37,391 nucleotides of DNA from Microcaldota archaeon (GTDB lineage Archaea; Micrarchaeota; Micrarchaeia; Micrarchaeales; Micrarchaeaceae), in contig JAKAWS010000011.1 of NCBI GenBank assembly GCA_021816885.1, positions 1 to 37,391 on the forward strand, given 5' to 3'. Under the pieces are notes generated by a model. That model was not told the origin of the DNA. It saw only the letters and a program-made list of their open reading frames with translations, and did no database searches. Of this stretch, positions 1 through 8,435 are shown in pieces (the stretch's first letter is position 1; every line of letters starts with the position of its first letter). Made by a program: the position numbers and the translations under genes.

Positions 1-304
1 ATGTCTTTTCAGCAGCATCTGTGATGTCAGCAAGAGCTTTTTTCATTGTTGTGCTCATTCCAGACCTATACCAATACTTCCTGTAAAGAACATCATGGTC
101 AAATGTATGTTTTAATTGCAGTAAGCCACAACCCCTATTTTCAGGATCGCATAACACAAGATCAAGGGGTGCTTTGTTTACATCTGCTGATGTATTATCA
201 ACAAAGTTTGTTACACATTGTTCGCCTAGAGACAGTATGTTTGCTAATTTGCTCGCGCCGCACACCCTGCAAACAATATTCTCGCTTATTAATTTGCTTC
301 CCAT
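1..304 (-). CDS. SAM-dependent methyltransferase with N-terminal zinc-binding domain (3' part outside window)
   Basis: Reading leftward from the ATG at 302-304, an uninterrupted frame runs off the left edge, so about 101 N-terminal residues are visible. They begin MGSKLISENIVCRVCG. Two Cys pairs are seen: CRVC near residue 12, and a later C-x-n-C around LCDPENRGCG. These are followed by LYRKYWYRSGMSTTMKKAL. The order Cys-pair, 'LSLGEQ..TNF', Cys-pair, 'YWYRSG' is the pattern I know from the zinc-binding N-terminal domain of sugar C-methyltransferases (Methyltransf_13 followed by a class I methyltransferase domain). The catalytic SAM fold would lie outside the window. Its likely job is methylating an NDP-sugar for the surface glycan made by the adjacent genes, which run the same way. 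The 164-nt gap upstream makes it a possible separate transcript. Confidence 0.8.
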   Translation of the reverse strand, partial: MGSKLISENIVCRVCGASKLANILSLGEQCVTNFVDNTSADVNKAPLDLVLCDPENRGCGLLQLKHTFDHDVLYRKYWYRSGMSTTMKKALADITDAAEKT

Positions 305-468
305 CGAAGCACCCCACAAACATAACTGATTAACAGTAACAGCCCAAGAATCTTACGGCTTCGAGACAAGATTTTCGCACGTTTTGCGGTTTTCTGATGC
401 TTGTCGCCGAATGGCACATTTTGCCACAACAATCTTACTCTTACGATTAACAATCTCTATTTATATAT

Positions 469-1218
469 TTATCGTCTTATTATTCCAATCATTATGGCGT
501 TGGCAGCCTCAAAAGGTTCTCCATATTTAGTATTTTTTACTTCATTCCACGTGGTTTCGATCCACCTATTGTTGGTGCTTATTCTTTTTAGGAAATATGC
601 CTCCGACAATTTTATTTTGTTTTCATTCAGAAGAGCATCAAGATATTTGTTGTATCCTAACGGCACAGTAAAAAGAAGTATTCCGTTCTTTGTCAAAAGA
701 GACTTGAGGTTATCAAGTGCCTTTAGTATCTTTGTTTTTTCTCTTTTTGGTTCATCCCAACCAACATGTTCAAGAGTTGAAATACTAACTATAAGATCAT
801 ACTTCTTACCGTTATTAAACTTAACAACATCCTTGTTTATAACATTTGAGGCAATTTCATATTTGTCAAGTACATCATGCTTTAGGTCGTAGTACCCACC
901 CAACACATTTCCTACCTCAAGAGTATCTTCTGCATTATGTTTCAAGACAAATGAAAGGGCATACGGTATTTCTATTATTCTCTCATTATCGATATACGTA
1001 TGCCGTTTAAGTAGGTAATTATATTCATTGTTTCCTACCAAAAATGAATTGCCAAACAGAGTATGGTTAAATTTTATTAAATAGTACTTTATATAAGGCA
1101 CAAAAATATCTTGCTTTACGAAAGAAATAATAGATTTTACAAATCTCTTTTGTTTAATTGCATTCTTAAATCTCGTTTTAAAAGATACCTTTTCATTATA
1201 TCCTTTGTAATATACCAT
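469..1218 (-). CDS. Class I SAM-dependent methyltransferase-like protein
   Basis: A 249-aa protein, the last member of the leftward glycan operon, starting 10 nt after the preceding glycosyltransferase gene ends. The SAM-binding strand appears as DTLEVGNVLGGYYD around residues 93-107. A post-II segment YDLIVSISTLEHVGWDEP (about 140-157) contains the 'STLEHV' helix start, and LTKNGILLFTVPLGYN (about 175-190) is the usual strand 5 region. These are class I methyltransferase features. The glycine motif is atypical (E-V-G-N-V-L-G-G instead of D-x-G-x-G), so SAM binding is inferred. In this context it probably modifies a sugar or a lipid-linked glycan intermediate. Its length is normal for a single-domain enzyme. 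Confidence 0.75.
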   Translation of the reverse strand: MVYYKGYNEKVSFKTRFKNAIKQKRFVKSIISFVKQDIFVPYIKYYLIKFNHTLFGNSFLVGNNEYNYLLKRHTYIDNERIIEIPYALSFVLKHNAEDTLEVGNVLGGYYDLKHDVLDKYEIASNVINKDVVKFNNGKKYDLIVSISTLEHVGWDEPKREKTKILKALDNLKSLLTKNGILLFTVPLGYNKYLDALLNENKIKLSEAYFLKRISTNNRWIETTWNEVKNTKYGEPFEAANAIMIGIIRR

Positions 1219-1228
1219 CGGAAGTCAC

Positions 1229-2329
1229 TTATAAAGTTAAAATTTTCTGATAAGCTCTAATTGTTTCTTTTGCAGTCTTTTCCCATGTAAAACTTCTTGC
1301 ATATTCTGTTGCTTTTTTCTTCTTTTTTTCATTGTATCCATTTTCTTTAATGTTTTCGATTATTTGGGTCATATGCTCTTCATCTTCCGCTTCTATGCAA
1401 TATTTTCTTACCTCTTTTGTAATTTTACCGTCTTTATATATTATTACAGGTAAACCTCTAGATTGCGCTTCTAAAATCGGTAATCCAAACCCTTCATACA
1501 AACTCGGGAATACAAATATATTAAATGAATCATATATTTGCACTAAATCTCTCTCAGCTGCAAAGCCTTTGAATAAAATAGAACTATCGGACTTATAGTG
1601 CTCAAACATTATATTTGATTCTACAGTTCTATTTCCCCAAATTTCTAATTCCATATTATGCTTATTATTTAGTAATTTCCAGGCTTTTAGAACTAACTGT
1701 ATGTTCTTTCTATAATTTAGTCCACCTATATAACCAACTTTAAATTTATTGCGATTTTGCTGTGTTAATTCTGACATAAACCTCGCATCTAAACCTAAAT
1801 TTATGGTGTAGATTCTTTTTTTATAACCTAGTTCGCGAGCTTCGTTCTTGGTCTGAGAAGAATTTGCAATCAATCCACTAGAAATCCGTAAGGCATTATA
1901 CATCCCGAGTGCAGTCATGTAATTATTTAAATCAAGGTTTAATTTCAGTAACAAAGCCTTAACTTTATTCGCGTTATTCTCAAAAGTACCGACCTCTTTT
2001 TTTATATTTAAAATAGGGATAAAATCGTGTACCGTAGTTACAAGTGAAACATTCCTAACATTATAATTAAAAATCATATTACTAGGATCTAGATTGTGTA
2101 TTAAATCATATCCAGCAAAATTTGTAAACATGGTGAGTAGCATAAATGAGAAATTGTTTGTAAATGGAAAATGTTTACTGACATACGGCATAGAAAAATA
2201 CGCACGTTTTTCTATGCTTTTCGGCTTAATTTTTTTAATATTTGTATATAGCTCAGCCATATATCTCGGTATGCCTGATCCCGTAGCTTTATTGAATTCA
2301 CTGGCACGTCCCACAATCAGTACTTTCAT
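1229..2329 (-). CDS. GT4-type (GT-B) glycosyltransferase
   Basis: A 366-aa GT-B glycosyltransferase. The N-terminal Rossmann half starts MKVLIVGRASEFNKATGSGIPRYMAEL, with the usual glycine-containing acceptor-side loop. The C-terminal donor-binding half has KVGYIGGLNYRKNIQLVLKA (about 196-215) and the E-x7-E signature in FPSLYEGFGLPILEAQSRG (about 273-291). These are GT4 family hallmarks. It likely transfers a hexose from an NDP-sugar to a lipid-linked oligosaccharide on the cytoplasmic face. Its start overlaps the upstream glycosyltransferase by 4 nt, so the two are translationally coupled. Its last ~94 residues match the product at 3567-4643 at 77 of 94 positions, whereas the N-terminal halves are much more diverged. 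The two are therefore paralogs with different acceptor specificities. Donor and acceptor cannot be read from the sequence. Confidence 0.88.
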   Translation of the reverse strand: MKVLIVGRASEFNKATGSGIPRYMAELYTNIKKIKPKSIEKRAYFSMPYVSKHFPFTNNFSFMLLTMFTNFAGYDLIHNLDPSNMIFNYNVRNVSLVTTVHDFIPILNIKKEVGTFENNANKVKALLLKLNLDLNNYMTALGMYNALRISSGLIANSSQTKNEARELGYKKRIYTINLGLDARFMSELTQQNRNKFKVGYIGGLNYRKNIQLVLKAWKLLNNKHNMELEIWGNRTVESNIMFEHYKSDSSILFKGFAAERDLVQIYDSFNIFVFPSLYEGFGLPILEAQSRGLPVIIYKDGKITKEVRKYCIEAEDEEHMTQIIENIKENGYNEKKKKKATEYARSFTWEKTAKETIRAYQKILTL

Positions 2330-3570
2330 TTTTTCACTAACTTTATAATACTTATATATGTTTCTGATATTTTTATCAATTTAGATGCAATTCTTTCTGA
2401 ATTTGTATATTCCACTATTGTCCTCATGTTCTTTTGTATCTTTGCAATAAGTCTGGGGTTTCTATTTAATTCCTTGAAACACATATACAGTTTTTCGGGA
2501 TTGTCTTCAATCATAACATTAATTTTGTTTTTTACTGGATAGCCATAAAAAGCTTCTGCTGTACCGACTATTGGTTTGCCCGAAAGGAAATACTCCAACA
2601 TTTTTGTTTTTATTGTAGTATGCTGTATCATTGGAGCTATGCATGCATCACAGCTTTCTATCAGTTTGTCTAATTTATCAAGGCTGTACTCTCCAACATA
2701 ATCGATATTTTCCTCCTTGTTTTTGGGGCAGCCTTTTCCTTGTATAATAAATTCCATTTCTGGAAGCTTTGGTGCAATGTACTGTCTTATTACGTCTATG
2801 GCCTCCCTGTTTGGCCCGTAGTTGTACGCCCCAAGGAAAAGCACTCTCTTTATTTTCTTCACAACCGGAACCTTTCTAGCTCCGTTCTTTGTCTCTCTTC
2901 GGTTTAACCAAACAAGAGGGAGAACAACAATCTTTTTTGAGTAAGCCCTGAATCTCCCCTCAATCTCCTTTTTATCTCCTACGCTCGGCACCATTATGGT
3001 ATTGCAGAGCATTAGCATTTTTTGAAATTGACCGATATGGTAATTGAAATATGCCTTCTTTATGAATTTCTTTGCGTGTTTCTCGAATTGTACTGCAATA
3101 GCGGAGCTTCTGTATGGCTGGTTTATAAAACTGAAACTGTTTTCTATTATCGAAAATGAATCAGAATGCGTTATAATCCTTACATTTTTATGCATCTTTT
3201 TATATTTTTCAAGAAGATCGATGAGTGTTGATTCTCCAATGAATATTAAATCGGGTCCGAAATCTTCAAGTACTGAAAGTAGCGTCTTGTTCCGGTTAAG
3301 CTTCTTGACACTAGGCCTATAGCCAAATCCTCTCAGTACAAGAAACTCATAGATTCTTCTTGCGCCTAAGCCAGATTCCGCCATCCTCGAGCTTTTTATT
3401 ATTCTCTCTTTGTAAGTCCCTTGCATAATCATTTTGTTTTCTCTACCTAGGCTGAACACCTTCACATCATGTTTCCTGTTTAGGAAAATTTTTGCAACGG
3501 AAGCCAGCAAAATCTCATATCCACTAGCGTTTGTGTATATTGGTGTATGGCTGACCACTGCAATCTTCAT
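2326..3570 (-). CDS. Glycosyltransferase, GT-B fold (GT4/GT1-like)
   Basis: A 414-aa protein with N-terminal MKIAVVSHTPIYTNASGYEILLASVAKIF, the first beta strand and glycine loop of a GT-B enzyme. The donor domain has KRVLFLGAYNYGPNREAID (about 242-260), FIIQGKGCP, and LDKLIESCDACIAPM followed by TTIKTKMLEYFLSGKPIVGT (about 318-337), where the Glu of 'KMLEYF' occupies the nucleotide-sugar ribose-binding position. It overlaps both neighbours by 4 nt in the leftward operon. It lacks the EGFGLP motif of its neighbours and resembles the 'glycosyltransferase family 4, TT(I/x)K..EY...GKP' subtype common in polysaccharide loci. It probably adds one sugar of the surface or N-linked glycan. Confidence 0.85.
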   Translation of the reverse strand: MKIAVVSHTPIYTNASGYEILLASVAKIFLNRKHDVKVFSLGRENKMIMQGTYKERIIKSSRMAESGLGARRIYEFLVLRGFGYRPSVKKLNRNKTLLSVLEDFGPDLIFIGESTLIDLLEKYKKMHKNVRIITHSDSFSIIENSFSFINQPYRSSAIAVQFEKHAKKFIKKAYFNYHIGQFQKMLMLCNTIMVPSVGDKKEIEGRFRAYSKKIVVLPLVWLNRRETKNGARKVPVVKKIKRVLFLGAYNYGPNREAIDVIRQYIAPKLPEMEFIIQGKGCPKNKEENIDYVGEYSLDKLDKLIESCDACIAPMIQHTTIKTKMLEYFLSGKPIVGTAEAFYGYPVKNKINVMIEDNPEKLYMCFKELNRNPRLIAKIQKNMRTIVEYTNSERIASKLIKISETYISIIKLVKK

Positions 3571-4643
3571 GCAAACAATCCTTCATGAACTTTTTTATAC
3601 AATTTTAAGGTTTCTTTTGCAGTTTTTTCCCATGTGAAACTTCTAGCATATTCTGTCGCTTTCTTCCTTAGCTTCTCATTATAGCCGTTTTCCTTTAAGC
3701 CTTCTATTATCTGCGCCATGTGCTCCGAGCTTTCCGCTTCAAGGCAGTACTTTCTCACTTCTTTTGGAATCTTCCCATATTTATAGATTATTACCGGGAG
3801 TCCGCGCGCTTGGGCTTCGAGAATTGGAAGACCAAATCCTTCATACAAGCTAGGAAATACGAAAACATCAAACGAATCGTATATTTTTACTAAATTATTT
3901 TCTGGTGCAAAACCGTTAAATATTACTTGTGAATTAAACTCTGACAACGATTTCAGATAGGCATAATCATATGTTTTTGCACCCCAGACATTAAATCTAA
4001 TCCCTGTATTCTTATCGACTGACTTCATTGATCTAATAGCAAACCCAACATTTTTATTGGTAGCAAAGGATCCTATATAACCTACTGTATAAATCTTGTG
4101 GTTTGACACATCCATATCGCCTGTTGCGAATCTCTTATCGATCCCGAGATTTACTACTTTCACATATTTTCTATCTTTCCCCAAACTCAATACCTCATCT
4201 TTGGTTTGTGTGGAGTCTACTATCACTAAGTTCGCAAGTTTGGTGTTATGAATCATATTCCTTTGAAATGCAACTAATCTCCAAATTCTGTCTTTTATTA
4301 GGTAGCGCACATTATTAGTTTTAACAGATATCGGTTTGACATCGTGTATTGTCACAATATATTTTTTATCTTCTGGGATGCGGTGCGCTCTGAAAAACCC
4401 GTTTGGCAAGTGAATTATGTCAAAGTTTTCCCAGTTCTTTCTATTTATTATCGTATCAAGTTCAAATGAAAGTGCATCTCCGAGTATTTTATAATACTTA
4501 TCGGGGTAAAGTTTCTCCATATGCACCCCGTATCCAGCTCCGATTTTTTTGGCATTATTATATAATTCATTAATGTACTTTGGTATACCCTGTCCCCTAA
4601 TTTCTAGCTTCCTCATGCTTAATAGCGCTACGTTTATGCTCAT
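3567..4643 (-). CDS. GT4-type glycosyltransferase, paralog of the 1229-2329 product
   Basis: A 358-aa GT-B enzyme. The N-terminus MSINVALLSMRKLEIRGQGIPKYINEL has the GIP(K/R)Y loop also found in the paralog. The donor domain carries VGYIGSFATNKNVGFAIRS (about 192-210) and FPSLYEGFGLPILEAQARG (about 274-292) with both conserved Glu residues. The C-terminal ~94 residues are about 82% identical (77/94, ungapped) to those of the product at 1229-2329. It overlaps the genes on both sides by 4 nt (ATGA-type junctions), so the four glycosyltransferases form one tightly coupled operon. Cytoplasmic assembly of a lipid-linked oligosaccharide is the likely role. Sugar specificity is unknown. Confidence 0.88.
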   Translation of the reverse strand: MSINVALLSMRKLEIRGQGIPKYINELYNNAKKIGAGYGVHMEKLYPDKYYKILGDALSFELDTIINRKNWENFDIIHLPNGFFRAHRIPEDKKYIVTIHDVKPISVKTNNVRYLIKDRIWRLVAFQRNMIHNTKLANLVIVDSTQTKDEVLSLGKDRKYVKVVNLGIDKRFATGDMDVSNHKIYTVGYIGSFATNKNVGFAIRSMKSVDKNTGIRFNVWGAKTYDYAYLKSLSEFNSQVIFNGFAPENNLVKIYDSFDVFVFPSLYEGFGLPILEAQARGLPVIIYKYGKIPKEVRKYCLEAESSEHMAQIIEGLKENGYNEKLRKKATEYARSFTWEKTAKETLKLYKKVHEGLFA

Positions 4644-5680
4644 AATTTTAACGCCTTATAAAAGTTTTTGTGAAATTCCAATACGTAGTCTTTTTTATTA
4701 AACTCGATTGTTGCCTTTCTAACTTTATTGGATATATTTCTTTTTCTTGCTCCACTAAGATTAAAATACCACGATATTTTTTCTGCTAAAATTTCTGAAT
4801 CTAACGGAATTATCATATTTTTATTAACGCTGGAAACTATTTTCTTTGTACCAGTAAACTGAGAAACGATTGTTGGTAATCCGATAGACATTGCTTCTAT
4901 AGTGCTTACCGGAAATGTGTCTCCTCTTCCCATATGTACGCAAAGCGCATAATTTCCCATGTAGTTTAGCAAATTATCTACATGACCTTTACATATAATA
5001 CCGTCAGTGTTTTTATTTATGTACGTTCCGATATCCGACATTTTGCCCACAATATCAAGAGTGGCCTCCGGGTGCTCCTTCCTAACTATTTTGAATGCTT
5101 CAAGTGCCAAATCTACGCCTTTGTAATAAGCACTACGTGTCCCGACAACCAAGATTTTTTTAGATTGGAGTGCAGATTTTGTTACGATTTTCCCGAGTTT
5201 CTTAAATTTCTCTTTGTCGATGTTTGGATAAGAAATAATGCTTTTGGCACAAGGCATACTTTCTTTGAGTAGGTAATCTTCCATATCGCCTATCGATACG
5301 AATAAATCAATGTTTTTTAATAAGTATACTGCAAATTCTTTTCTTAGTCCCTTTATTAGTCCAGTTTTAATGTAATATAAGAGTGGACTAGCAAGTATAT
5401 TTACTATCTTGGCATTTTTATTTATCAATCTCAATTTTTTGGCAATCGCAGGTATTAAGTAAGTTCCCTCACACAAATAAATATCAAAGTTTTTGGGTAG
5501 CTTCATAACGGCATTGATTATTGATATTCCACCAGTAAACATGTTGCTACTCTCCGATTTAAGTTTTGGTGCTGCATAAAATATAGCACCTACGGATTTG
5601 GCCATTTTTGCATGGAAAGGATGCGGGTCGTAGTATAAAAATAGTACTCTCTGGGGTACCTTGTTTTTTTTCATAAACAT
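4640..5680 (-). CDS. GT4-type glycosyltransferase, first gene of the leftward operon
   Basis: A 346-aa GT-B glycosyltransferase. N-terminal segment VPQRVLFLYYDPHPFHAKMAKSVG gives the first strand. The donor domain shows KKILVVGTRSAYYKGVDLALE (about 174-194), LDIVGKMSD, and HMGRGDTFPVSTIEAMSIGLP (about 259-279), where the Glu of 'TIEAMS' is the conserved donor-binding residue. It is the promoter-proximal gene of the operon that runs to 469. On the minus strand a TATAAA lies at 5715-5720, 35-40 nt before the ATG. A second in-frame ATG two codons downstream (5674) is an alternative start. A cytoplasmic glycan-assembly role is inferred from family and neighbours. Confidence 0.85.
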   Translation of the reverse strand: MFMKKNKVPQRVLFLYYDPHPFHAKMAKSVGAIFYAAPKLKSESSNMFTGGISIINAVMKLPKNFDIYLCEGTYLIPAIAKKLRLINKNAKIVNILASPLLYYIKTGLIKGLRKEFAVYLLKNIDLFVSIGDMEDYLLKESMPCAKSIISYPNIDKEKFKKLGKIVTKSALQSKKILVVGTRSAYYKGVDLALEAFKIVRKEHPEATLDIVGKMSDIGTYINKNTDGIICKGHVDNLLNYMGNYALCVHMGRGDTFPVSTIEAMSIGLPTIVSQFTGTKKIVSSVNKNMIIPLDSEILAEKISWYFNLSGARKRNISNKVRKATIEFNKKDYVLEFHKNFYKALKL

Positions 5681-5767
5681 ACCTATGCCATATCTAAATC
5701 TGTAATCAATAATGTTTATATTTATTATATCTTACACAATAAATTACATACATTTGTAGGGTTTAGC
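5681..5767. promoter_or_regulatory. Divergent promoter region between glycosyltransferase operon and membrane protein
   Basis: An 87-nt AT-rich spacer separates two divergently transcribed units. On the minus strand TATAAA at 5715-5720 would place a start a short distance before the ATG at 5680. On the plus strand AT-rich candidates (around 5718-5731 and 5737-5745) precede the ATG at 5768. Both elements are read from sequence; the transcription starts are inferred. Confidence 0.5.
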
Positions 5768-8038
5768 ATGGAATACGAAAGCTGGAATATGAAAGCAATA
5801 GTCGGCATCTTTCTAATAGTCGCCATAATATTAAATTTCTCGTTATATCTACATTTTGGTTATGCATTTCACGGCGACCAAATCCTTAACAAACCGAATC
5901 TCCTAAGCTTTTTCGATTCATTATTCACTTGGCAGCTAAATAACTATTCAGGACTTATGACTCCAACAACCGGGCCGTTAGGTTTTATACTAGGTCTGCT
6001 TGATCTGTCTTACATTCTAGGCCTTAAATATGGATATATACTGTCGACATCGTTATATTATTGGATCGGAGCATTTGGAATATTCTTGCTTGTGTCGGAA
6101 TTTAAAACAAAGAACGGCAAGAATGCATTCTATGGCGGCCTTATAGCAGCCATAATTGCTTCTTTTGCCTTTTTTTCCTATTTGAAGATTATATCTGCTC
6201 CAATTATTTTTCTGCCATACGTTGTGATATTTATGCTCCTGCTTCTTAGGCAGTTTAATATGGAGACTGGTAAATTACCCAATAAAAACAAACTTGCTCT
6301 TTATAGTGCATGTCTTAGCGTATTTATCGGACTAATGATATACATCGATATTGGCGACATAGTTCAAAATACCGCATTTTTGGTGATATTCGCAGTCATT
6401 ACAGTTTTAATCAGTAGAAGTAACAGAATACAGATTGCTAAGTATATTGCAATTGCTATCCTACTCGGTTTTCTTATTAACTTAAACCTCCTGGCAACCA
6501 CATACCTCTTTGTACACTCAGTAGTGGGGAGTCAATTCTTCAGTACTGGCTCACAAACCACACTACAAGCTAACGCAATCCCTTTTCAAGATTCTATTAC
6601 GGCCTTCGGAACATGGTTTGGATCTAACCCTAACCCAGTTCAATACCTGCTCCAAATTCTGCTTGTAATAATAGGTATCTCCGGTGTAATATTCTACATA
6701 GTTTCTAATAAAAAAACATCAGAAGCAAACATTTCTTTATCATTAATCACTTTGTATCTATTCTTTCTCGGGCTTTCAACTACAATATACAAACCATTCG
6801 GAATGCTGTTTAACTATATGCTGTCGAAAATTCCCTACCTGTTAACATTAAGATACCCTTATTTCGCATTACACTACATATTTCTCTTCCTTATAGCTTC
6901 ATTTGCCGGCATAAGCTTCATATCCTTAATGGACTATGCAGCTCTGCACAAAAACCCGCTAAAAAGAAGATTATATACAATTACAATAATCGTCCTGTTC
7001 GCTGCTGTTCTTTTTGCATATGTCTATATGTTCGATATTATCCCGATATCGACCAATGTTTATCAGGGCATACCTTCACATGTTTTTGAGATTTCAAATT
7101 ATATAAACTCGCAAAATGGATACTTCTCAGTTGGTGTTTTGCCGCCATCCATAGCTTGGCAGCTTGATAATTGGTACTTTGGCACTAATATATATTCTAC
7201 TTTGATAAAATACCCTATATATACTGGAGGTTATACAAACCACAATGAAATATTCTTCCCGGTAACAAAACAACAATACTTTAATGCGACGCAAGTAGTT
7301 GGTAGTGGGAACCTAAGCAAGATAGATTTCTCCAACGAACTCGGGATATTCGGAATTCATTACTTAATAGTGCAAGGGGATACCTTAAATAAGTCACCAT
7401 GTGAATATTGTTATGTAACAAGTTTCTCGAAGAGTGATATACTTAATAATCTCGGCGCTTCTAACGATATAAGATTAGTCAGCGAATATGGAAATTCAAG
7501 CATTTACGTAAATACTAATTATGTTCCGCTTGTATACGCGTCCAATGTCAAGGTTTTGCCTGCGAATACCGTAAATCAGACTGACTACTACATAGCCAAC
7601 AGCAGCTTTTCAATACAGAACTACTCTGTTTATGATCCTGCAGCGTTAGGTAGTTTTAATCCTGTTGGAAAGATTGGCGCTTATACCGTCCAATCATTCT
7701 CCAAGCCCAGTATAAGCTTCTCATATCCAGATCCGGCGAAAGCAATCGTCCATGTACATAATGCCACAACTCCTTTTTACCTTATCTTCCGCGAAACCTA
7801 TGATCCTTTCTGGGGTGCCTATTACTCAAACGGCACAGCTGTAAGCAGCAACAACCACATACTTGTCAACGGGTTTGCGAATGCGTGGTACATGAACAAG
7901 ACAGGAAACTATACCGTTACGCTGTACTACACGCTACAAACCGATGCATGGCTTACATGGGCCGTGAGCTTCGCAGCGCTGTTTGCAACTATCGGGATTG
8001 GAGTGTACGGGTGGAGGAGAGACCGCGCCCACGCCTGA
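5768..8038 (+). CDS. Large polytopic membrane protein with C-terminal ectodomain, possible GT-C glycosyltransferase (YfhO-like)
   Basis: A 756-aa protein. About 11 hydrophobic segments lie in residues ~10-425, then a ~300-aa mainly extracytoplasmic region rich in N-x-S/T sequons, then a final membrane segment (AWAVSFAALFATIGIGVYGW near 735-752) and a short basic tail. The first outside loop contains FHGDQ (near 36-40), an acidic position where GT-C enzymes carry their catalytic Asp. RYPYFALHYIFLFL (about 363-376) and the C-terminal FRETYDPFWGAYY recall YfhO and arabinofuranosyltransferase-like membrane glycosyltransferases, where 'DPFW.A' lies in the ectodomain. It diverges from the glycosyltransferase operon and lies downstream-facing to the oligosaccharyltransferase, so a role in extracytoplasmic glycan decoration is plausible. 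Membrane topology is well supported; enzymatic function is tentative. Confidence 0.75.
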   Translation: MEYESWNMKAIVGIFLIVAIILNFSLYLHFGYAFHGDQILNKPNLLSFFDSLFTWQLNNYSGLMTPTTGPLGFILGLLDLSYILGLKYGYILSTSLYYWIGAFGIFLLVSEFKTKNGKNAFYGGLIAAIIASFAFFSYLKIISAPIIFLPYVVIFMLLLLRQFNMETGKLPNKNKLALYSACLSVFIGLMIYIDIGDIVQNTAFLVIFAVITVLISRSNRIQIAKYIAIAILLGFLINLNLLATTYLFVHSVVGSQFFSTGSQTTLQANAIPFQDSITAFGTWFGSNPNPVQYLLQILLVIIGISGVIFYIVSNKKTSEANISLSLITLYLFFLGLSTTIYKPFGMLFNYMLSKIPYLLTLRYPYFALHYIFLFLIASFAGISFISLMDYAALHKNPLKRRLYTITIIVLFAAVLFAYVYMFDIIPISTNVYQGIPSHVFEISNYINSQNGYFSVGVLPPSIAWQLDNWYFGTNIYSTLIKYPIYTGGYTNHNEIFFPVTKQQYFNATQVVGSGNLSKIDFSNELGIFGIHYLIVQGDTLNKSPCEYCYVTSFSKSDILNNLGASNDIRLVSEYGNSSIYVNTNYVPLVYASNVKVLPANTVNQTDYYIANSSFSIQNYSVYDPAALGSFNPVGKIGAYTVQSFSKPSISFSYPDPAKAIVHVHNATTPFYLIFRETYDPFWGAYYSNGTAVSSNNHILVNGFANAWYMNKTGNYTVTLYYTLQTDAWLTWAVSFAALFATIGIGVYGWRRDRAHA

Positions 8039-8071
8039 AACAGCCAGAAGCATTGCGGCACTGCTTGCCAA

Positions 8072-8148
8072 TAGGGGCTCTTCTCTCTGCCTCAAAACAG
8101 TTGTGAGACTTTCAAGAGCTTTGCTCTAAAATGTGCCCCTAATCTCAC
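8072..8148 (+). other. Candidate pseudoknot-forming RNA segment downstream of the membrane-protein gene
   Basis: TAGGGGC (8072-8078) can pair with GCCCCTA (8135-8141), and GTGAGA (8103-8108) with TCTCAC (8143-8148). The two helices interleave, which is the geometry of an H-type pseudoknot. An inner hairpin AGAGC-TTT-GCTCT (8115-8127) sits inside. All pairings are exact. Chance occurrence is possible in a 397-nt spacer, and no known RNA family is recognised. Confidence 0.25.
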
Positions 8149-8216
8149 TTTAGGAACAAATACAAGACTTTAGAAGCAAATATATTAGATATTTATGTCC
8201 AAAACAAAAAATAGGA

Positions 8217-8357
8217 ATGGTATGCCTACTTGGTACCGGCAAATTTGGCGAACTGAACAACGATTCTGGATATCTGCTGACAATGAATGCCGACGTGCTG
8301 AAAGAAGGCAATAAGGTGAAAATGCCTATTTCTATATTCTTGTACCTGCTAGGATAA
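8217..8357 (+). CDS. Possible 46-aa small protein
   Basis: A short frame starting ATG at 8217 encodes MVCLLGTGKFGELNNDSG and ends IFLYLLG before TAA at 8355-8357. The frame is open further upstream to about 8155. An AT-rich TATA-like run (about 8180-8196) lies 20-35 nt before the ATG, which fits a leaderless transcript. There is no recognisable domain. It may be a decayed gene remnant instead of an active gene. Confidence 0.22.
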   Translation: MVCLLGTGKFGELNNDSGYLLTMNADVLKEGNKVKMPISIFLYLLG

Positions 8358-8435
8358 TCTTTTCGTGAAGCTCCGGCTTTGCGACAGCTGTATTCTGCTA
8401 TGCTGACTCTCGACCTTGTCTTCTTCTATAGGCGT

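Larger units (their letters stand above)
8039..8435. other. 397-nt convergent intergenic region
   Basis: This stretch lies between two converging genes. It holds a candidate pseudoknotted structure (8072-8148) and one short plus-strand open frame (8217-8357), both listed separately. T-rich or hairpin terminators for the two flanking genes are not obvious. I see nothing else in it. Confidence 0.6.

Noticed and set aside
46-333. Plus-strand open frame of 95 codons at the left edge
   Set aside because: The minus strand encodes a recognisable zinc-binding methyltransferase N-terminus over the same bases, so this is an antisense shadow.
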